Part shown: positions 26,881 to 36,818 of the stretch, in pieces | Layout: each line of letters begins with the position of its first letter | Numbering within the stretch: position 1 is the stretch's first letter | Source of the DNA: an uncultured Gammaproteobacteria bacterium | GTDB lineage: Bacteria; Pseudomonadota; Gammaproteobacteria; Steroidobacterales; XN24 | Direction: 5' to 3' | DNA length: 64,000 nucleotides | NCBI GenBank assembly: GCA_947259915.1 | Contig: CAMYOC010000014.1 | Location: forward strand, 1-64,000 | The notes under the pieces: generated by a model | The model's database searches: none | Told to the model about the DNA's origin: nothing | What the model saw: the letters and a program-made list of their open reading frames with translations, nothing else | Program-made: the position numbers and the translations under genes

Positions 26881-28160
26881 GGGTTCTCTCCGGTCAGATA
26901 AAGCAGTTGCGCCTGGGCCAGCAGCCGCTCGGCGCGCAGCCGCAGCAGGCGGGTACGGGCGTCCAGCAGCGTCTTTTCGGCACGCACCAGCTCATCGAAG
27001 GGCGCAACATCGTTACGGTAAGCCTGGCGCGTGGCTTCAACCGTGGCGTTTGCGGCAGGCATTACGCGCTGCTCGAATAGACCAATGCGCTGGCCCAGGG
27101 ACTGCCAGTCGCTCAAGGCCGCGTCATATTGCCGCCGCAATTCACGCTGGCGATCCTTGAGCGCGCTGCGCAGCTCGAGCTCCCGCGCGTTGGCCGACGC
27201 CACCTGCCGGTCCTGCCGCTGACCGGGGAACAAGGGCAGCTCGAAGCTCAGCATGGCGGAGAAGAAGTCGGGACGGCTGTCGCCATCATTGTCCTCCCCG
27301 TCGCGAAAGCCGTAGGCGACGTCCACCGCGAACGCGGGCCGGTAGGATTGCCGTGCCAGTTCGACACCGATCCCGCCGGCCTCGACCGTGTGCAGTTCCG
27401 CCAGGATCAACGGGTGCCGCGCAAGGGACTCGATGGCGGATGCGGGATCCGGCGGCATCGGCAGCACGGGTAGCCGATCGATGTCGGCGCCGTTGACCTC
27501 AGTCCCCAGCCAGCGACCGAGCTCCGCGTCCTCCTCGAGGGCCATCTGCTTGAGGCGGATGGCTTCCTCATCGAGCAGATCGCGCTCCATCGCGATGCGT
27601 AACAGATCGTGCTGCTGGCGGCGGCCCGCGGCATAAGCAGCAGTGGCGGCCTCTTCGAGTTGCGCAAACCAGAGCTGCTGGTCGCGGAGTATCTCCAGCG
27701 ACTCCGCTGCCTGCGCGCGCCCGGTCCAGGCTTGTCGCAGCGCGCGAACCACGTCGCGCCGACGCGCATCGGCGCGGGCAGCTTCGGCCGCCGCCAGCGT
27801 TTCGGCTCGACCGCGACTGAGGCTCCGGGTGTGGCCGCGCGGGAACCGTTGACGCAGACCGAGCTGGATCTGGGTCATGGGCTCCTGGTCCACCGCGAAA
27901 CTGTCGGTGGGCAAGTTCAGGGCCCCGAGGCGCAGCTCCGGATCCGGCAGCTGGGCGGCGGCGACCGCATCTTCCTGCAGCGCTTGCCGTCGCTCGGCCA
28001 GACCGGCGAGGCGGGCATCCCGCTCCAGCGCCACGGTCTCGGCGGCAGGCAGATCCAGCGAGGCCGCATCCACGGCGGGCGCGAGCCAGATCGACAGCAA
28101 AAGCCAGATGATCGGAATCGAATTGGGACGGCAATAATAGCCGCGGATAAATGCAAACAT
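26877..28160 (-). CDS. TolC-family outer membrane efflux protein (CusC-like)
   Basis: 427 residues with an N-terminal signal sequence (IIWLLLSIWLAPAVDAA). The two repeated halves with long coiled coils and the pattern QLPDPELRLGALNLP are typical of the CzcC/CusC branch; the second half shows YDAALSDWQSLGQRI and YRNDVAPFDELVRAEKTLLD. It forms the outer-membrane duct of the metal efflux complex with the adaptor and RND pump encoded downstream. Confidence 0.92.
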   Translation of the reverse strand: MFAFIRGYYCRPNSIPIIWLLLSIWLAPAVDAASLDLPAAETVALERDARLAGLAERRQALQEDAVAAAQLPDPELRLGALNLPTDSFAVDQEPMTQIQLGLRQRFPRGHTRSLSRGRAETLAAAEAARADARRRDVVRALRQAWTGRAQAAESLEILRDQQLWFAQLEEAATAAYAAGRRQQHDLLRIAMERDLLDEEAIRLKQMALEEDAELGRWLGTEVNGADIDRLPVLPMPPDPASAIESLARHPLILAELHTVEAGGIGVELARQSYRPAFAVDVAYGFRDGEDNDGDSRPDFFSAMLSFELPLFPGQRQDRQVASANARELELRSALKDRQRELRRQYDAALSDWQSLGQRIGLFEQRVMPAANATVEATRQAYRNDVAPFDELVRAEKTLLDARTRLLRLRAERLLAQAQLLYLTGENP

Positions 28161-28212
28161 GAGACGTCTCCATGGACAGACCGGCGAAATAAAGCTCGGG
28201 TCTGGAGAGACG

Positions 28213-28611
28213 CTAGTTCAGAAAGACGCAGTGCCTCAGATAAAGCGGTGGGCCATCACGGACCAGCGCGCTTGAGGGTGGGGCGGGCAGCACCCGGTCG
28301 CTACGGAGCGACGTGAACAACCACTCGGGCGCCGGCGCGGGCAGCGCCACAGGCAGGTCCGGCAATGACGGACTGCGGCCGTCAAAATCAAATTCTTCGA
28401 TAAAGCTGCAGCGTGGCCCCTCATCGCTGACATGATGGCTGCCTTCCGGACAATGCGGGCAATCACCGTGTTCGTGCTCGGCCGGCAACATCGGCGCAGC
28501 CGCCATCAGACAGGGCTGCAACGCCATGTTGGCCCACACGACGACAAACATCGCCACGGTGGACATCACCGTGCGACGGCGTCGGCTGGTCTGTCGCGAA
28601 GCCTTGATCAC
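28213..28611 (-). CDS. Small exported His/Cys-rich protein of the efflux operon
   Basis: 132 residues. A hydrophobic N-terminal segment (VAMFVVVWANMALQPCLMAAA) is followed by AEHEHGDCPHCPEGSHH, a cluster of His and Cys likely to bind metal, and a later Cys in RCSFIEEF. Small proteins of this type often precede czc/cus operons; the layout recalls DUF2946-like proteins. It is the first gene of the efflux operon, 52 bp from the TolC-like gene, and may bind metal in the periplasm. Confidence 0.65.
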   Translation of the reverse strand: MIKASRQTSRRRRTVMSTVAMFVVVWANMALQPCLMAAAPMLPAEHEHGDCPHCPEGSHHVSDEGPRCSFIEEFDFDGRSPSLPDLPVALPAPAPEWLFTSLRSDRVLPAPPSSALVRDGPPLYLRHCVFLN

Positions 28612-28697
28612 AACATCCAGCCTACTCCCGGTGTGCCGGCCTGTCCAAGACCTGGTTCAAATCTTCGCTTTTCCCGGCGGCCGCGTAAGATGACCTC

Positions 28698-29936
28698 ATG
28701 AGACGTCTTGTTCCATATCTGGCAGCAGTGGCCGTGCTTGCCGGCTGCGGCCAGACGCAGGATGCGGCCCGTCCGCTGGCCCTCGATGCGGTGGCTAACG
28801 CCAGCCTGCCGCGTCTCAGCGCCGGGCCCGATGGTGGCCTGTGGTTGAGCTGGGTAGAGGATATCGACGCAGGCGCTCATCGGCTGCGCTTCGCACAGCT
28901 GGACGGAGACGTCTGGAGCCCGCCTGTGACCGTCGCCGAAGGCCGCGACTGGTTTGTAAACTGGGCCGATTTCCCCTCGGTCGTCCCGCTGGGAGCGGAT
29001 CTGGCCGCCGCCCACTGGCTGGTGAAACGCCCGGGCGGTACCTACGCCTACGACGTGGCGATCGCGCTGTCCACCGATGGTGGGGCGCACTGGAGCATGC
29101 CGATCACCCCGCATAATGACGCCAGCGCCACCGAGCATGGCTTCGCCAGCCTGTTCCCGGCCGTCGGCGACGAGCGCGGCGAGGTCGGCGCGGTCTGGCT
29201 GGATGGCCGCAACATGGCTCCAGCGGATGCCGGCAGCCACGATGGCGGCGGAGACCACGCGGGCCACGGCGGCGGCATGAGCCTGCGTTTCGGCATCGTC
29301 TCCCCGATCACGGGCGTGGTACTCGACCGGGAGATCGATCCACTGACCTGCGATTGTTGCCAGACCGGCGCGGCGGTCAGCGACAACGGCGTCGTGGTGG
29401 TCTACCGCGATCGCGACGAGGACGAAATCCGTGATATTTCCTATTCCCGATTCGAGACCGGCGTGTGGTCCGGGCCCCGCACACTCGCGGCCGACGGCTG
29501 GCGTATCGAGGGTTGCCCGGTCAACGGACCGGCTATCGATGCCCGCGGCAGGCGAGTCGTCGTGGCCTGGTTTACCGGCGCCGGCAAACCGCAGGTTCAG
29601 GCCAGCTGGTCGGAGGACGGAGGACGGAATTTTTCCGCGCCGGTGGCGATCGACAGCGGCAGGGCCATGGGCCGGGTCGACGTGGCCATGGTTGCGGACG
29701 ACGACGCGGTAGTGAGCTGGATGAGCGGGACCGACGGAAACCGCGCGGAGATTCGATACCGCCGTCTGCGCGCTGATGGCACACTCGGGCGAATCCATAT
29801 GCTGGAATCGACCAGTGCCGCTCGCAGCGCCGGCTTTCCCCAGATCGCCGCTGGCGGTGACGGACTCGTGTTTGCCTGGACCCGTACCGGGGAGGCGGGC
29901 GGCGTGGCGACCGCCACCGTGACATTGCCACGCTGA
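28698..29936 (+). CDS. Sialidase-like (BNR-repeat beta-propeller) lipoprotein
   Basis: 412 residues with lipobox AVLAGC. Several BNR-like Asp-box motifs appear (STDGGAHWSMPI, SEDGGRNFSAPV), as in six-bladed propellers. A cysteine pair in DPLTCDCCQTGAAV and a later Cys in RIEGCPVNGPA suggest a disulfide. Proteins of this kind are often annotated as exo-alpha-sialidase, but no catalytic arginine triad can be verified here, so enzyme activity is uncertain. It is transcribed divergently from the metal-efflux operon, sharing an 86-bp upstream region. Confidence 0.75.
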   Translation: MRRLVPYLAAVAVLAGCGQTQDAARPLALDAVANASLPRLSAGPDGGLWLSWVEDIDAGAHRLRFAQLDGDVWSPPVTVAEGRDWFVNWADFPSVVPLGADLAAAHWLVKRPGGTYAYDVAIALSTDGGAHWSMPITPHNDASATEHGFASLFPAVGDERGEVGAVWLDGRNMAPADAGSHDGGGDHAGHGGGMSLRFGIVSPITGVVLDREIDPLTCDCCQTGAAVSDNGVVVVYRDRDEDEIRDISYSRFETGVWSGPRTLAADGWRIEGCPVNGPAIDARGRRVVVAWFTGAGKPQVQASWSEDGGRNFSAPVAIDSGRAMGRVDVAMVADDDAVVSWMSGTDGNRAEIRYRRLRADGTLGRIHMLESTSAARSAGFPQIAAGGDGLVFAWTRTGEAGGVATATVTLPR

Positions 29937-29969
29937 AAGCGCCGCGTTCAGGCGCGAGCGTGCAGGCCC

Positions 29970-31184
29970 TCAGCGACAGTCGCCCGCCTCTGACTCACGC
30001 AAGCGCCGCACTTCGGCCTCGAGTTCCTCGATCCGTTTGAGCAATTTTTCGTAATCGTTGGACGGCTCAGCCGCGGCTTCGCTGACCGGCGGCACGGATG
30101 CGGGTGTCGCGGGCGGGCCCTGCGCCGGCTCCGCAGCTGGCGCAGGTGCAGCGACCGGCGCCGCACTCGCGGCCGGAGCCGGAGCCAGGGACGGTGCCGC
30201 GACGGGGGTGGCCGGTGACGGCTGCGCTTCAAGCTCTTCGACCCGCCGCTTGAGCGCGTCGTATTCCTCCTGCGACACCGGCGCGGCCGCCTCGTCCGCA
30301 TCCAGATCGTCGAGACCGGTGCTGATGTTCATGTCACCGGGCAGGAAGGGCCGTATCTGACGCTCGGGCATCGACGCGTCCGGCACCGCCGCGGTGCCGT
30401 CAAATGCAAACCGCGCGAGGACCGGACGATGATCACTGCTGCGCACACTGTCCGGACAATAGTTGTTCTGCGGGTACATCACGCTGGCGTCGGCACGCCA
30501 GGCGCGGGCGTCTCCGCCCAGCAGCACGTTATCGGCGATGCGCCCCCGGTCACCGCACCAGGTGCCGATATTCGGCTCCGGGCGCAGCCAGCTCCACCCG
30601 CTTGCCGCCAGCAGACTATCGAATCCGGCATCCCCCTCGCCATCCTCATCGAGTTCGAAATTGAAGCTGCCGACGGCGATCAGCGGCAGCGTCTGAGTGG
30701 CGGCCCAGGCGGCGAGACCGGCACTTTGCGCCTCCCGGCGCGCGGCTTGCCCGGAAAAATTGACCACCACAAACATGAACTCAGGGCCGTCTGCCGAGCG
30801 GAAATGCGCGGCCAGTGGCGCCGCGTGCCGCTCGGTCGCGCGGGCTTCCATAATCTCTTCAGTCGCCAGCAACTCGAGTCGATCGCGTCGATAAAGGATC
30901 AGCATGCGGTTGCTGGCGCCGGTCGCACCGAGCACGCTGCCATATTCGATCCCGGCGCCCTGCTCCGCGCCGGTACGCAAGGTCTCCGGCCAGTCGCGCT
31001 TCTGCCAGACCTCGCTCAAGCCCCAGATGTCGATGCCTTCCGACATGCGCAACTGGGCGGCGATAAAGTCGTCGCTGGCATCGTCCGAATCCACATTGAA
31101 ACCGACCACGGCCAGGGTGCCGGCCGCGGCGGCGGCCGTCGTCGCAAGAAACAGACCGATCGCGAGCATCAGAGGCTTGAACAT
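29970..31184 (-). CDS. Exported endonuclease/exonuclease/phosphatase-family protein
   Basis: 404 residues. A signal peptide (residues 1-21) precedes an EEP-fold domain of about 250 residues: IDIWGLSEVWQKRDW, DRLELLATEEIMEA, LIAVGSFNFELD and SSDHRPVLARF. The usual GDFN of the active site is GSFN here, so catalysis may be altered. The C-terminal part is Ala/Pro-rich, flanked by two short coiled coils (EEYDALKRRVEELEAQ and DYEKLLKRIEELEAEVRRLR), which may mediate oligomerisation. Substrate unknown. Confidence 0.8.
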   Translation of the reverse strand: MFKPLMLAIGLFLATTAAAAAGTLAVVGFNVDSDDASDDFIAAQLRMSEGIDIWGLSEVWQKRDWPETLRTGAEQGAGIEYGSVLGATGASNRMLILYRRDRLELLATEEIMEARATERHAAPLAAHFRSADGPEFMFVVVNFSGQAARREAQSAGLAAWAATQTLPLIAVGSFNFELDEDGEGDAGFDSLLAASGWSWLRPEPNIGTWCGDRGRIADNVLLGGDARAWRADASVMYPQNNYCPDSVRSSDHRPVLARFAFDGTAAVPDASMPERQIRPFLPGDMNISTGLDDLDADEAAAPVSQEEYDALKRRVEELEAQPSPATPVAAPSLAPAPAASAAPVAAPAPAAEPAQGPPATPASVPPVSEAAAEPSNDYEKLLKRIEELEAEVRRLRESEAGDCR

Positions 31185-31244
31185 TGTTTGATTCTTCCCG
31201 GGGGCGACGACACCCTGCGTCGCTCAACCGCCGCGTGTCGGCAA

Positions 31245-31270
31245 ACGGGCGGGCCCGAAAGCCCGCCCGT
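31245..31270 (-). terminator. Terminator-like hairpin downstream of htpX
   Basis: A perfect 10-bp GC-rich stem (ACGGGCGGGC/GCCCGCCCGT) with a 6-nt loop lies 68 bp past the htpX stop, before the next minus-strand gene. Only a short T-run (TTT) follows, so it could stop transcription partially. Confidence 0.6.
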
Positions 31271-31337
31271 AAACTGTCAGAGTCTGCGCCTGAAATGTTT
31301 CTGTACTGTTACTTCGCGTGATGTTCCGGCGGGGCCG

Positions 31338-32219
31338 TCATCCGAGACGGCGCAACGCCTCGATCCGCTCGGGGATCGGCGGATGCGACATAAACAAGCG
31401 CTTGATGCCCCCACCCACATGGCCGGAGATACCGAAGCCGTGCAGCTGCGCCGGCATCTCCGCCGGCTGTCCGCTGCCAAGGCGCTGCAGCGCGGAGACC
31501 ATGTTGTCCTTGCCGGCCAGCCGGGCTCCACCTTCGTCGGCGCGGAACTCACGATGGCGGGAGAACGCCATCACGATCATGCTGGCGAGGATGCCGAGCA
31601 AGATCTGCGCGACGATCGAAGTGATGTAATAGCCCGGTCCGAAGCCACGCTCGGTGCGGAACACGACCCGGTCAACCACAAAGCCAACCACCCGTGACAG
31701 GAAGATTACGAAAGTGTTCACCACACCCTGAATCAGGGTCATGGTGACCATATCGCCGTTGGCAATGTGGCTGACCTCGTGGGCCAGCACCGCGTCGACC
31801 TCTTCCCGGCGCATGTTTTGCAGCAGGCCGGTACTGACGGCGACCAGCGCGCTGTCGCGACGGGCGCCAGTCGCAAAGGCATTGGATTCGGGCGCGTTGT
31901 AGACCGCGACGTCCGGCATGCCGATGCCGGCCTGGGTCGCGTGGCGCTTGACTGTATTCACCAGCCAGGCCTCGACGTCGTTGGCGGGTTGCTCGATCAC
32001 CCGTGCACCGGTCATCCGTTTCGCGCTCCATTTCGAAATCGCCAGCGAGATCAGCGAACCCCCAAAACCGAGCACGGCCGAGAACACCAGTAAGGAGCCG
32101 AGATCCAGATTGACCCCCTGCTCGTCCAGGATCCCCTGGATGCCCAGCAACTGCATGGTCACGGCTAGCAGGGCCAGCACCGCGACGTTGGTGGCCACGA
32201 ACAGCAAAACTCGCTTCAT
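31338..32219 (-). CDS. htpX: Membrane zinc protease HtpX
   Basis: 293 residues, the usual HtpX length. Helices lie at about 4-22, 36-56, 155-178 and 190-212. The zinc motif is HEVSH within [17 protein letters not shown], and the third ligand region is [14 protein letters not shown]. HtpX degrades misfolded inner-membrane proteins under envelope stress, overlapping with FtsH. The gene stands alone with its own terminator-like hairpin. Confidence 0.97.
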   Translation of the reverse strand: MKRVLLFVATNVAVLALLAVTMQLLGIQGILDEQGVNLDLGSLLVFSAVLGFGGSLISLAISKWSAKRMTGARVIEQPANDVEAWLVNTVKRHATQAGIGMPDVAVYNAPESNAFATGARRDSALVAVSTGLLQNMRREEVDAVLAHEVSHIANGDMVTMTLIQGVVNTFVIFLSRVVGFVVDRVVFRTERGFGPGYYITSIVAQILLGILASMIVMAFSRHREFRADEGGARLAGKDNMVSALQRLGSGQPAEMPAQLHGFGISGHVGGGIKRLFMSHPPIPERIEALRRLG

Positions 32220-32315
32220 AGCATCGATCCTCCATTTGCCGCTCTGCGATCCAGACCGGTCTGGCCTATTGGATGGCGTCGCGGGACGCGAAGTTCAAGC
32301 CCTGGTGCGGGCGCG

Positions 32316-33164
32316 TTAGGCATCGGCAATGGCGCCCTTGCGCACGCCCTCGTAGGCTCTGACCTGAAAATGCGCCTCTGGCTCGCGCCCTTTCAGCATC
32401 GCCGCAATATGCTCTGCGATGCATTCTACCGTCGACTCGGTGTCGAGCAGGTCACAGCGGGCGCGCGGGATCACCAATTCGAATTCGCCCTGAGGCGCCT
32501 GATACTGGAAACGAAAATGGGGTACGCCGTGCCGCTCGGTCTCCTCGCGAAAATCCGCGCGGGCGCCCAGATAGATATCGCGCCAGCAATCGGCCAGCCA
32601 GCGTTCGGCTGACTCACAGCGCTGCCCATCCCGGAGCACGCGTATACGCGAGCGGTGCCCATGCGCGATCCGCTGACAGTTGCCGGCATGCTGACGCAAG
32701 CCATGGACATAGCGATAGGTCGGGCCGGTGATCTCCTCTTCCCGCAAACGCACGTCGACGGCGGCGACGTTCGCGGGCATGACCGCATGGATCGCCGACG
32801 CCAGATAAGCTTCGACGTTCTCCCGCTTGACGGCCGACGCCTCGAGCAAGCACAGCGCTGCATGGGGTGAGCGATGAAAAATTTCCCCGGCGCCGGTCTC
32901 GAACCAGAGCCGCGTCTCCACCTCGTCCCGCTCCAGGCGCAAGCCGTCGGCCATCGCCGGCACCAGCAAACGGTGATCGACGGTGGTGTCGATCACCGCT
33001 TTCACCGCCGGCTTCACCGCGCCGAAATCGAACACCATGCCCTGGACGTCGAGTTCGCCTTCCAGTTCCAGATCCACCAGCCAGCTTTCGCCAAGCAGCC
33101 CGCGCTCCGCGTCCAGCAGGGCGCAGTCAATAACGGTCAGTTCTTCGACAAACAAGCGGGCCAT
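32316..33164 (-). CDS. Two-domain 6-pyruvoyl-tetrahydropterin-synthase-like protein
   Basis: About 282 residues made of two PTPS/QueD-like halves. The N-terminal half keeps GMVFDFGAVKP and the VDHRLL motif but has GLLGESW where the zinc-binding HGH should be. The C-terminal half keeps the likely zinc and nucleophile region (HAGNCQRIAHGHRSRI) but lacks a DF...DH pair. It is named after QueD-type enzymes of queuosine and pterin synthesis; the true reaction is uncertain. I use ATG 33164 (MARLFVEELTVIDCA); a GTG at 33188 would add 8 residues. Confidence 0.75.
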   Translation of the reverse strand: MARLFVEELTVIDCALLDAERGLLGESWLVDLELEGELDVQGMVFDFGAVKPAVKAVIDTTVDHRLLVPAMADGLRLERDEVETRLWFETGAGEIFHRSPHAALCLLEASAVKRENVEAYLASAIHAVMPANVAAVDVRLREEEITGPTYRYVHGLRQHAGNCQRIAHGHRSRIRVLRDGQRCESAERWLADCWRDIYLGARADFREETERHGVPHFRFQYQAPQGEFELVIPRARCDLLDTESTVECIAEHIAAMLKGREPEAHFQVRAYEGVRKGAIADA

Positions 33165-33274
33165 GACTTCGGATACCTGCTTTGACACGGGGCCACTTAT
33201 TCTAAGCCAGCGATGCCCGTGCCGATATCCCGGAACACGGACATTCCATATACTGGGCCGATGAAGCGTAACGA

Positions 33275-33781
33275 TTGCCAGGCTGCTCGCCCGTGATCCA
33301 TCGGCCAGGGAAAGCCTCCCGTCAGCTAGATGTGCTGGGCTGGCGGGAATGGATCTGGTTCGAAGATTTGCCCCTGCCGCCGATAAAGGCCAAGGTGGAC
33401 ACCGGTGCCCGCACCTCCTGTCTGCACGCCTTTGAAGTCAGTCCGTTCGAGAAGGATGGCCGTAGCTGGGTCCGGTTCCGCGTACATCCGGATCAGCGCG
33501 ATTCCAGCCAGGTCGCGGTGTGCGAAGCGCCAGCGGCGGACCGGCGCAAGGTCACCGATTCGGGTGGCCATCGAGAGCTGCGCTGGGTGATCGAGACGCG
33601 GGTGGTGATCGCCGGTCAGCGCCAGTCGATCGAACTGACCCTCACAGATCGGGATACGATGCGTTTCCGCATGCTCCTCGGACGAACGGCAATGAAGGGC
33701 CGTTTTATGGTCAATCCGGGACGGTCCTTCCTAAGCGGCAAACCCGACCCGGGACCGCTACCCAGCCAGGTGAAAAAATGA
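33275..33781 (+). CDS. RimK-associated zinc-protease-like protein (PF05618)
   Basis: 168 residues. The pepsin-like aspartyl motif [15 protein letters not shown] and the later [19 protein letters not shown] define the retropepsin-like RimK-linked protease family that was long called ATP-dependent zinc protease. It ends in an ATGA overlap with rimK, so it is likely tied to modification of glutamate tails. The start is uncertain: TTG at 33275 or GTG at 33293, neither with a good ribosome site. Confidence 0.87.
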   Translation: MPGCSPVIHRPGKASRQLDVLGWREWIWFEDLPLPPIKAKVDTGARTSCLHAFEVSPFEKDGRSWVRFRVHPDQRDSSQVAVCEAPAADRRKVTDSGGHRELRWVIETRVVIAGQRQSIELTLTDRDTMRFRMLLGRTAMKGRFMVNPGRSFLSGKPDPGPLPSQVKK

Positions 33782-34683
33782 AAATTGCAATTATGTCGCG
33801 CAACAAAAACCTGTACTCGACCTCTCGTCTGATCGAAGCAGGCGAAAAGGCTGGCCATGAAATGATCGTGATCGATCCGCTGCGTTGCGTGATGAACATC
33901 ACCTCGAAGAAGCCAGCCGTGATCTATGGCGATAAAATCCTGGAGGGCTTCGACGCGGTGATCCCTCGCATCGGAGCATCGATCACCTTTTATGGTTTAG
34001 CGGTGCTGCGCCAGTTCGAGGTCATGGGTGTTTATCCGCTTAACGAATCGGTGGCCATCGGCCGCTCCCGGGACAAGCTCCGCTCGATGCAGCTGCTGGC
34101 GAGGGCCGGTCTCGGTCTGCCGGTGACCGGGTTTGCTCATCGTCCCGATGACATCAAGACCATTATCAAACAGGTGGGCGGGACGCCGGTCGTGATCAAA
34201 CTCCTCGAGGGTACTCAGGGCAAGGGCGTGGTGCTGGCGGAGACGCCCAAAGCGGCCGAGAGCGTGATTGATGCGCTGCGCGCGTTGGACGCGAACTTTT
34301 TGGTACAGCAGTTCGTCAAAGAGGCCGGCGGCGCCGATATCCGCTGTCTTGTCATCGGTGAGCGCGTAGTAGCGGCGATGAAGCGTCAGGCGCTGGAAGG
34401 CGAGTTCCGCTCCAATCTGCATCGCGGGGGCACTGCGACCGTGGTCAAGCTGAAGCCGGACGAACGCGCCGCCGCCGTCCTCGCCTCAAGAAAACTCGGT
34501 CTCAACGTGGCCGGCGTCGATCTGATCCGCGCCAGTGATGGTCCGCAGGTACTGGAGGTAAACTCCTCGCCGGGCCTGGAGGGTATAGAGACCTCCACCG
34601 GTCTGGATATCTCAGGTCAGATCATCAGCTTCCTCGAGAAAAATGCGCGGCAGCACAGGACACGGACTCGTGGCAAAGGCTAA
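33778..34683 (+). CDS. rimK: RimK, ATP-grasp ligase adding glutamate to ribosomal protein S6
   Basis: 301 residues. RimK adds Glu residues to the C-terminus of S6 and can make polyglutamate. ATP-grasp features are [18 protein letters not shown] (lysine and glycine-rich loop), [22 protein letters not shown] and [14 protein letters not shown] with the Mg-binding Glu and Asn. The start at 33778 overlaps the zinc-protease-like stop by ATGA. Confidence 0.96.
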   Translation: MKIAIMSRNKNLYSTSRLIEAGEKAGHEMIVIDPLRCVMNITSKKPAVIYGDKILEGFDAVIPRIGASITFYGLAVLRQFEVMGVYPLNESVAIGRSRDKLRSMQLLARAGLGLPVTGFAHRPDDIKTIIKQVGGTPVVIKLLEGTQGKGVVLAETPKAAESVIDALRALDANFLVQQFVKEAGGADIRCLVIGERVVAAMKRQALEGEFRSNLHRGGTATVVKLKPDERAAAVLASRKLGLNVAGVDLIRASDGPQVLEVNSSPGLEGIETSTGLDISGQIISFLEKNARQHRTRTRGKG

Positions 34684-35728
34684 ACGCACCGGCAAGCCGA
34701 TCACAATCGGCGCTACCGAAGTCGCGCCGGGGACGCGTCAAACGCTGCCATTGCCCGTGGCCATGCTGTATACACGCACGCCGGTGGAGATGCCGGTTAA
34801 CGTGATCAACGGCCGCGATGACGGACCGAGGCTGTTCGTCAGCGCCGCGGTCCACGGCGACGAGCTCAATGGCATCGAGATCGTCCGCCGGCTGCGGAAA
34901 GCGCCGGCCCTCAAGCGCCTGCGCGGCACCCTGCTGATGGTGCCGATCGTCAATTCCTTTGGCGTGCTGCAGCACTCCCGCTATCTGCCCGATCGCCGTG
35001 ATCTGAATCGCTGTTTTCCGGGCAGCGAAACCGGCTCGCTGGCGGCGCGCCTGGCCGACTTGTTTATGCGCGAGATCGTTAGCAAATCTACCCACGGCAT
35101 TGATCTGCATACGGGCGCTATCCATCGCAGCAACCTGCCACAGATTCGCTGCAGCCTGTCCGATCCCGACACCGAGCGACTGGCAAGGGCGTTCGGGGCT
35201 CCGGTCATCATCGATGCGCAAAATCGCGACGGTTCATTGCGTGGCGCCGCCGCTGAGATCGGCGTGCCAACGCTGCTCTACGAGGCCGGCGAGGCTTTGC
35301 GGTTTGACGAGGTCTGTATCAGCGGCGGTGTCCGCGGCATCCTCAACGTGATGCGCGAGCTGGGCATGCTACCGCCGTCACGGCGCAAAGCGCTGCTCAA
35401 GGAAGCCGTAGTCGCTCGCTCCAGCAGTTGGCTGCGCTCACCGGAAGGCGGTCTGTTCCGCAGCCATGTGCACCTCGGCGCGCGGGTCACCAGCGGGGAC
35501 CTGATGGGCACCGTGACCGACCCGTTTAGCGATGACGAGACCGAACTACTCTCCCACACCAACGGCGTCGTGATTGGCCGCAGCCGCCTGCCGCTGGTCA
35601 ACGAAGGCGATGCGCTGTTTCATATCGCCCGCATGTCGCGGCCCGGTGAAGCCGCCCAGGCAATAAAGGCATTTGCCGACGTGGAACAGCAGGAAGGGCT
35701 GCCTGAAGACGAGAGCGCAATCATTTGA
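34643..35728 (+). CDS. Succinylglutamate desuccinylase/aspartoacylase-family zinc hydrolase
   Basis: About 361 residues. The zinc-binding pattern [16 protein letters not shown] (H and E) and [13 protein letters not shown], then [17 protein letters not shown] (His ligand), match the M14/AstE-ASPA fold. It is the usual third gene after the retropepsin-like and RimK genes; the trio suggests amide hydrolysis on a RimK product. The start at ATG 34643 overlaps rimK by 41 bp; GTG 34670 ([14 protein letters not shown]) is an equally possible start. Confidence 0.88.
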   Translation: MRGSTGHGLVAKAKRTGKPITIGATEVAPGTRQTLPLPVAMLYTRTPVEMPVNVINGRDDGPRLFVSAAVHGDELNGIEIVRRLRKAPALKRLRGTLLMVPIVNSFGVLQHSRYLPDRRDLNRCFPGSETGSLAARLADLFMREIVSKSTHGIDLHTGAIHRSNLPQIRCSLSDPDTERLARAFGAPVIIDAQNRDGSLRGAAAEIGVPTLLYEAGEALRFDEVCISGGVRGILNVMRELGMLPPSRRKALLKEAVVARSSSWLRSPEGGLFRSHVHLGARVTSGDLMGTVTDPFSDDETELLSHTNGVVIGRSRLPLVNEGDALFHIARMSRPGEAAQAIKAFADVEQQEGLPEDESAII

Positions 35729-35741
35729 GACGGAAGCGAGT

Positions 35742-36179
35742 ATGGGAAAAAAACGCGACGACAAGCGACGGGATTTTGGACCGGCAGGCTTCGCCATCCG
35801 CCTGTTGGCGGCACTGGTGCTGGTCCTGATCAGCTATAACCCGACCGGCATATCCTGGTTCCACTGGGTCCGCGCCGATCTGCCGGGGATCACACCGCTG
35901 GTGGCCCTCAGCGGCATTGCGCTGCTGATCGGCTGGACCATTTACATCCGCGCAACGCTACGCTCATTGGGCACGCTGGGCCTGATCCTGGCCTTCGCCT
36001 TTTTTGGCGCGGTGCTGTGGCTGGTGATCGACGCCGGTATCGTGCCGGCGGACAGTGTCGAGGCCATCACCTGGATCGTGCTGGTGTTGCTGTCGCTGGT
36101 ACTCGCGGTCGGCATCTCCTGGTCACATGTGCGCCGGCGCCTGACCGGGCAGTATGATACCGACGAGCTGGACGGCTGA
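35742..36179 (+). CDS. DUF6524-type small membrane protein
   Basis: 145 residues and four helices (about 14-32, 45-65, 75-97, 108-128). The opening FAIRLLAALVLVLISYNPTG, followed by SWFHWV, is typical of the DUF6524 family. It follows the RimK module by 13 bp and may be co-transcribed. The start at 35742 (MGKKRDDKRRDFG) follows GGAAGCGAG. Function unknown. Confidence 0.75.
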   Translation: MGKKRDDKRRDFGPAGFAIRLLAALVLVLISYNPTGISWFHWVRADLPGITPLVALSGIALLIGWTIYIRATLRSLGTLGLILAFAFFGAVLWLVIDAGIVPADSVEAITWIVLVLLSLVLAVGISWSHVRRRLTGQYDTDELDG

Positions 36180-36215
36180 AACAACAGAGATTTACACAAG
36201 ATCAAGGAGACATCG

Positions 36216-36818
36216 ATGACGTTGATATCCCGGAACAGGGTCTGGCTCGGATTGCTTTTTATCGGCGCTGCACTTGCATGCCTGGCCGCTCCCGCCGCAC
36301 AAGCCGCGTCAGCCAAAGAGATCGATATCAAAGTCGATGCGGCGCTGGAAAAATTCCGTGAGAAAGTCGACGGCGCCGACGATTTCCTCGCCTCGGCCAA
36401 AGGAGTGCTGGTGTTCCCGGCGGTGTACAAGGCCGGTATCGGTATCGGCGGTGAATACGGTGAAGGTGCGCTACGCATCGGCGGCAAGACCGTCGATTAC
36501 TACAACACGGCCGCCGCCTCGATCGGATTCCAGCTCGGGGCCCAGGCCAAGACCGTGATTATCGTGTTCATGCAGGACAAGGCGCTGGAGAAATTCCGCA
36601 ACAGCAAGGGCTGGGAAGCCGGCGTCGACGGCTCGGTGGCGCTGGTTGAACTGGGGGCGGGTGGCTCGCTGGACACCACCAACATCAGGGATCCCATCGT
36701 CGGCTTTGTCTTTGCCAACCGCGGCCTGATGTACAACCTCACGCTCGAGGGCAGCAAGATCACAAAGCTCGACAAGAGCAATGGCGACGATGCCGAAGAT
36801 GTTGCCGACAAGACCTAG
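36216..36818 (+). CDS. Exported SYLF/Ysc84-domain lipid-binding protein
   Basis: 200 residues. A signal peptide (residues about 1-29, ending AAPAAQA) precedes a SYLF domain: AKGVLVFPAVYKAGIGIGGE, VDYYNTAAASIGFQLGAQAK and KTVIIVFMQDKALEKFRNS. The family binds phosphoinositides in eukaryotes and is common as a periplasmic protein in proteobacteria with unknown role. It is preceded by AAGGAG. Its 3' end overlaps the convergent dehydrogenase gene by 4 bp. Confidence 0.9.
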   Translation: MTLISRNRVWLGLLFIGAALACLAAPAAQAASAKEIDIKVDAALEKFREKVDGADDFLASAKGVLVFPAVYKAGIGIGGEYGEGALRIGGKTVDYYNTAAASIGFQLGAQAKTVIIVFMQDKALEKFRNSKGWEAGVDGSVALVELGAGGSLDTTNIRDPIVGFVFANRGLMYNLTLEGSKITKLDKSNGDDAEDVADKT

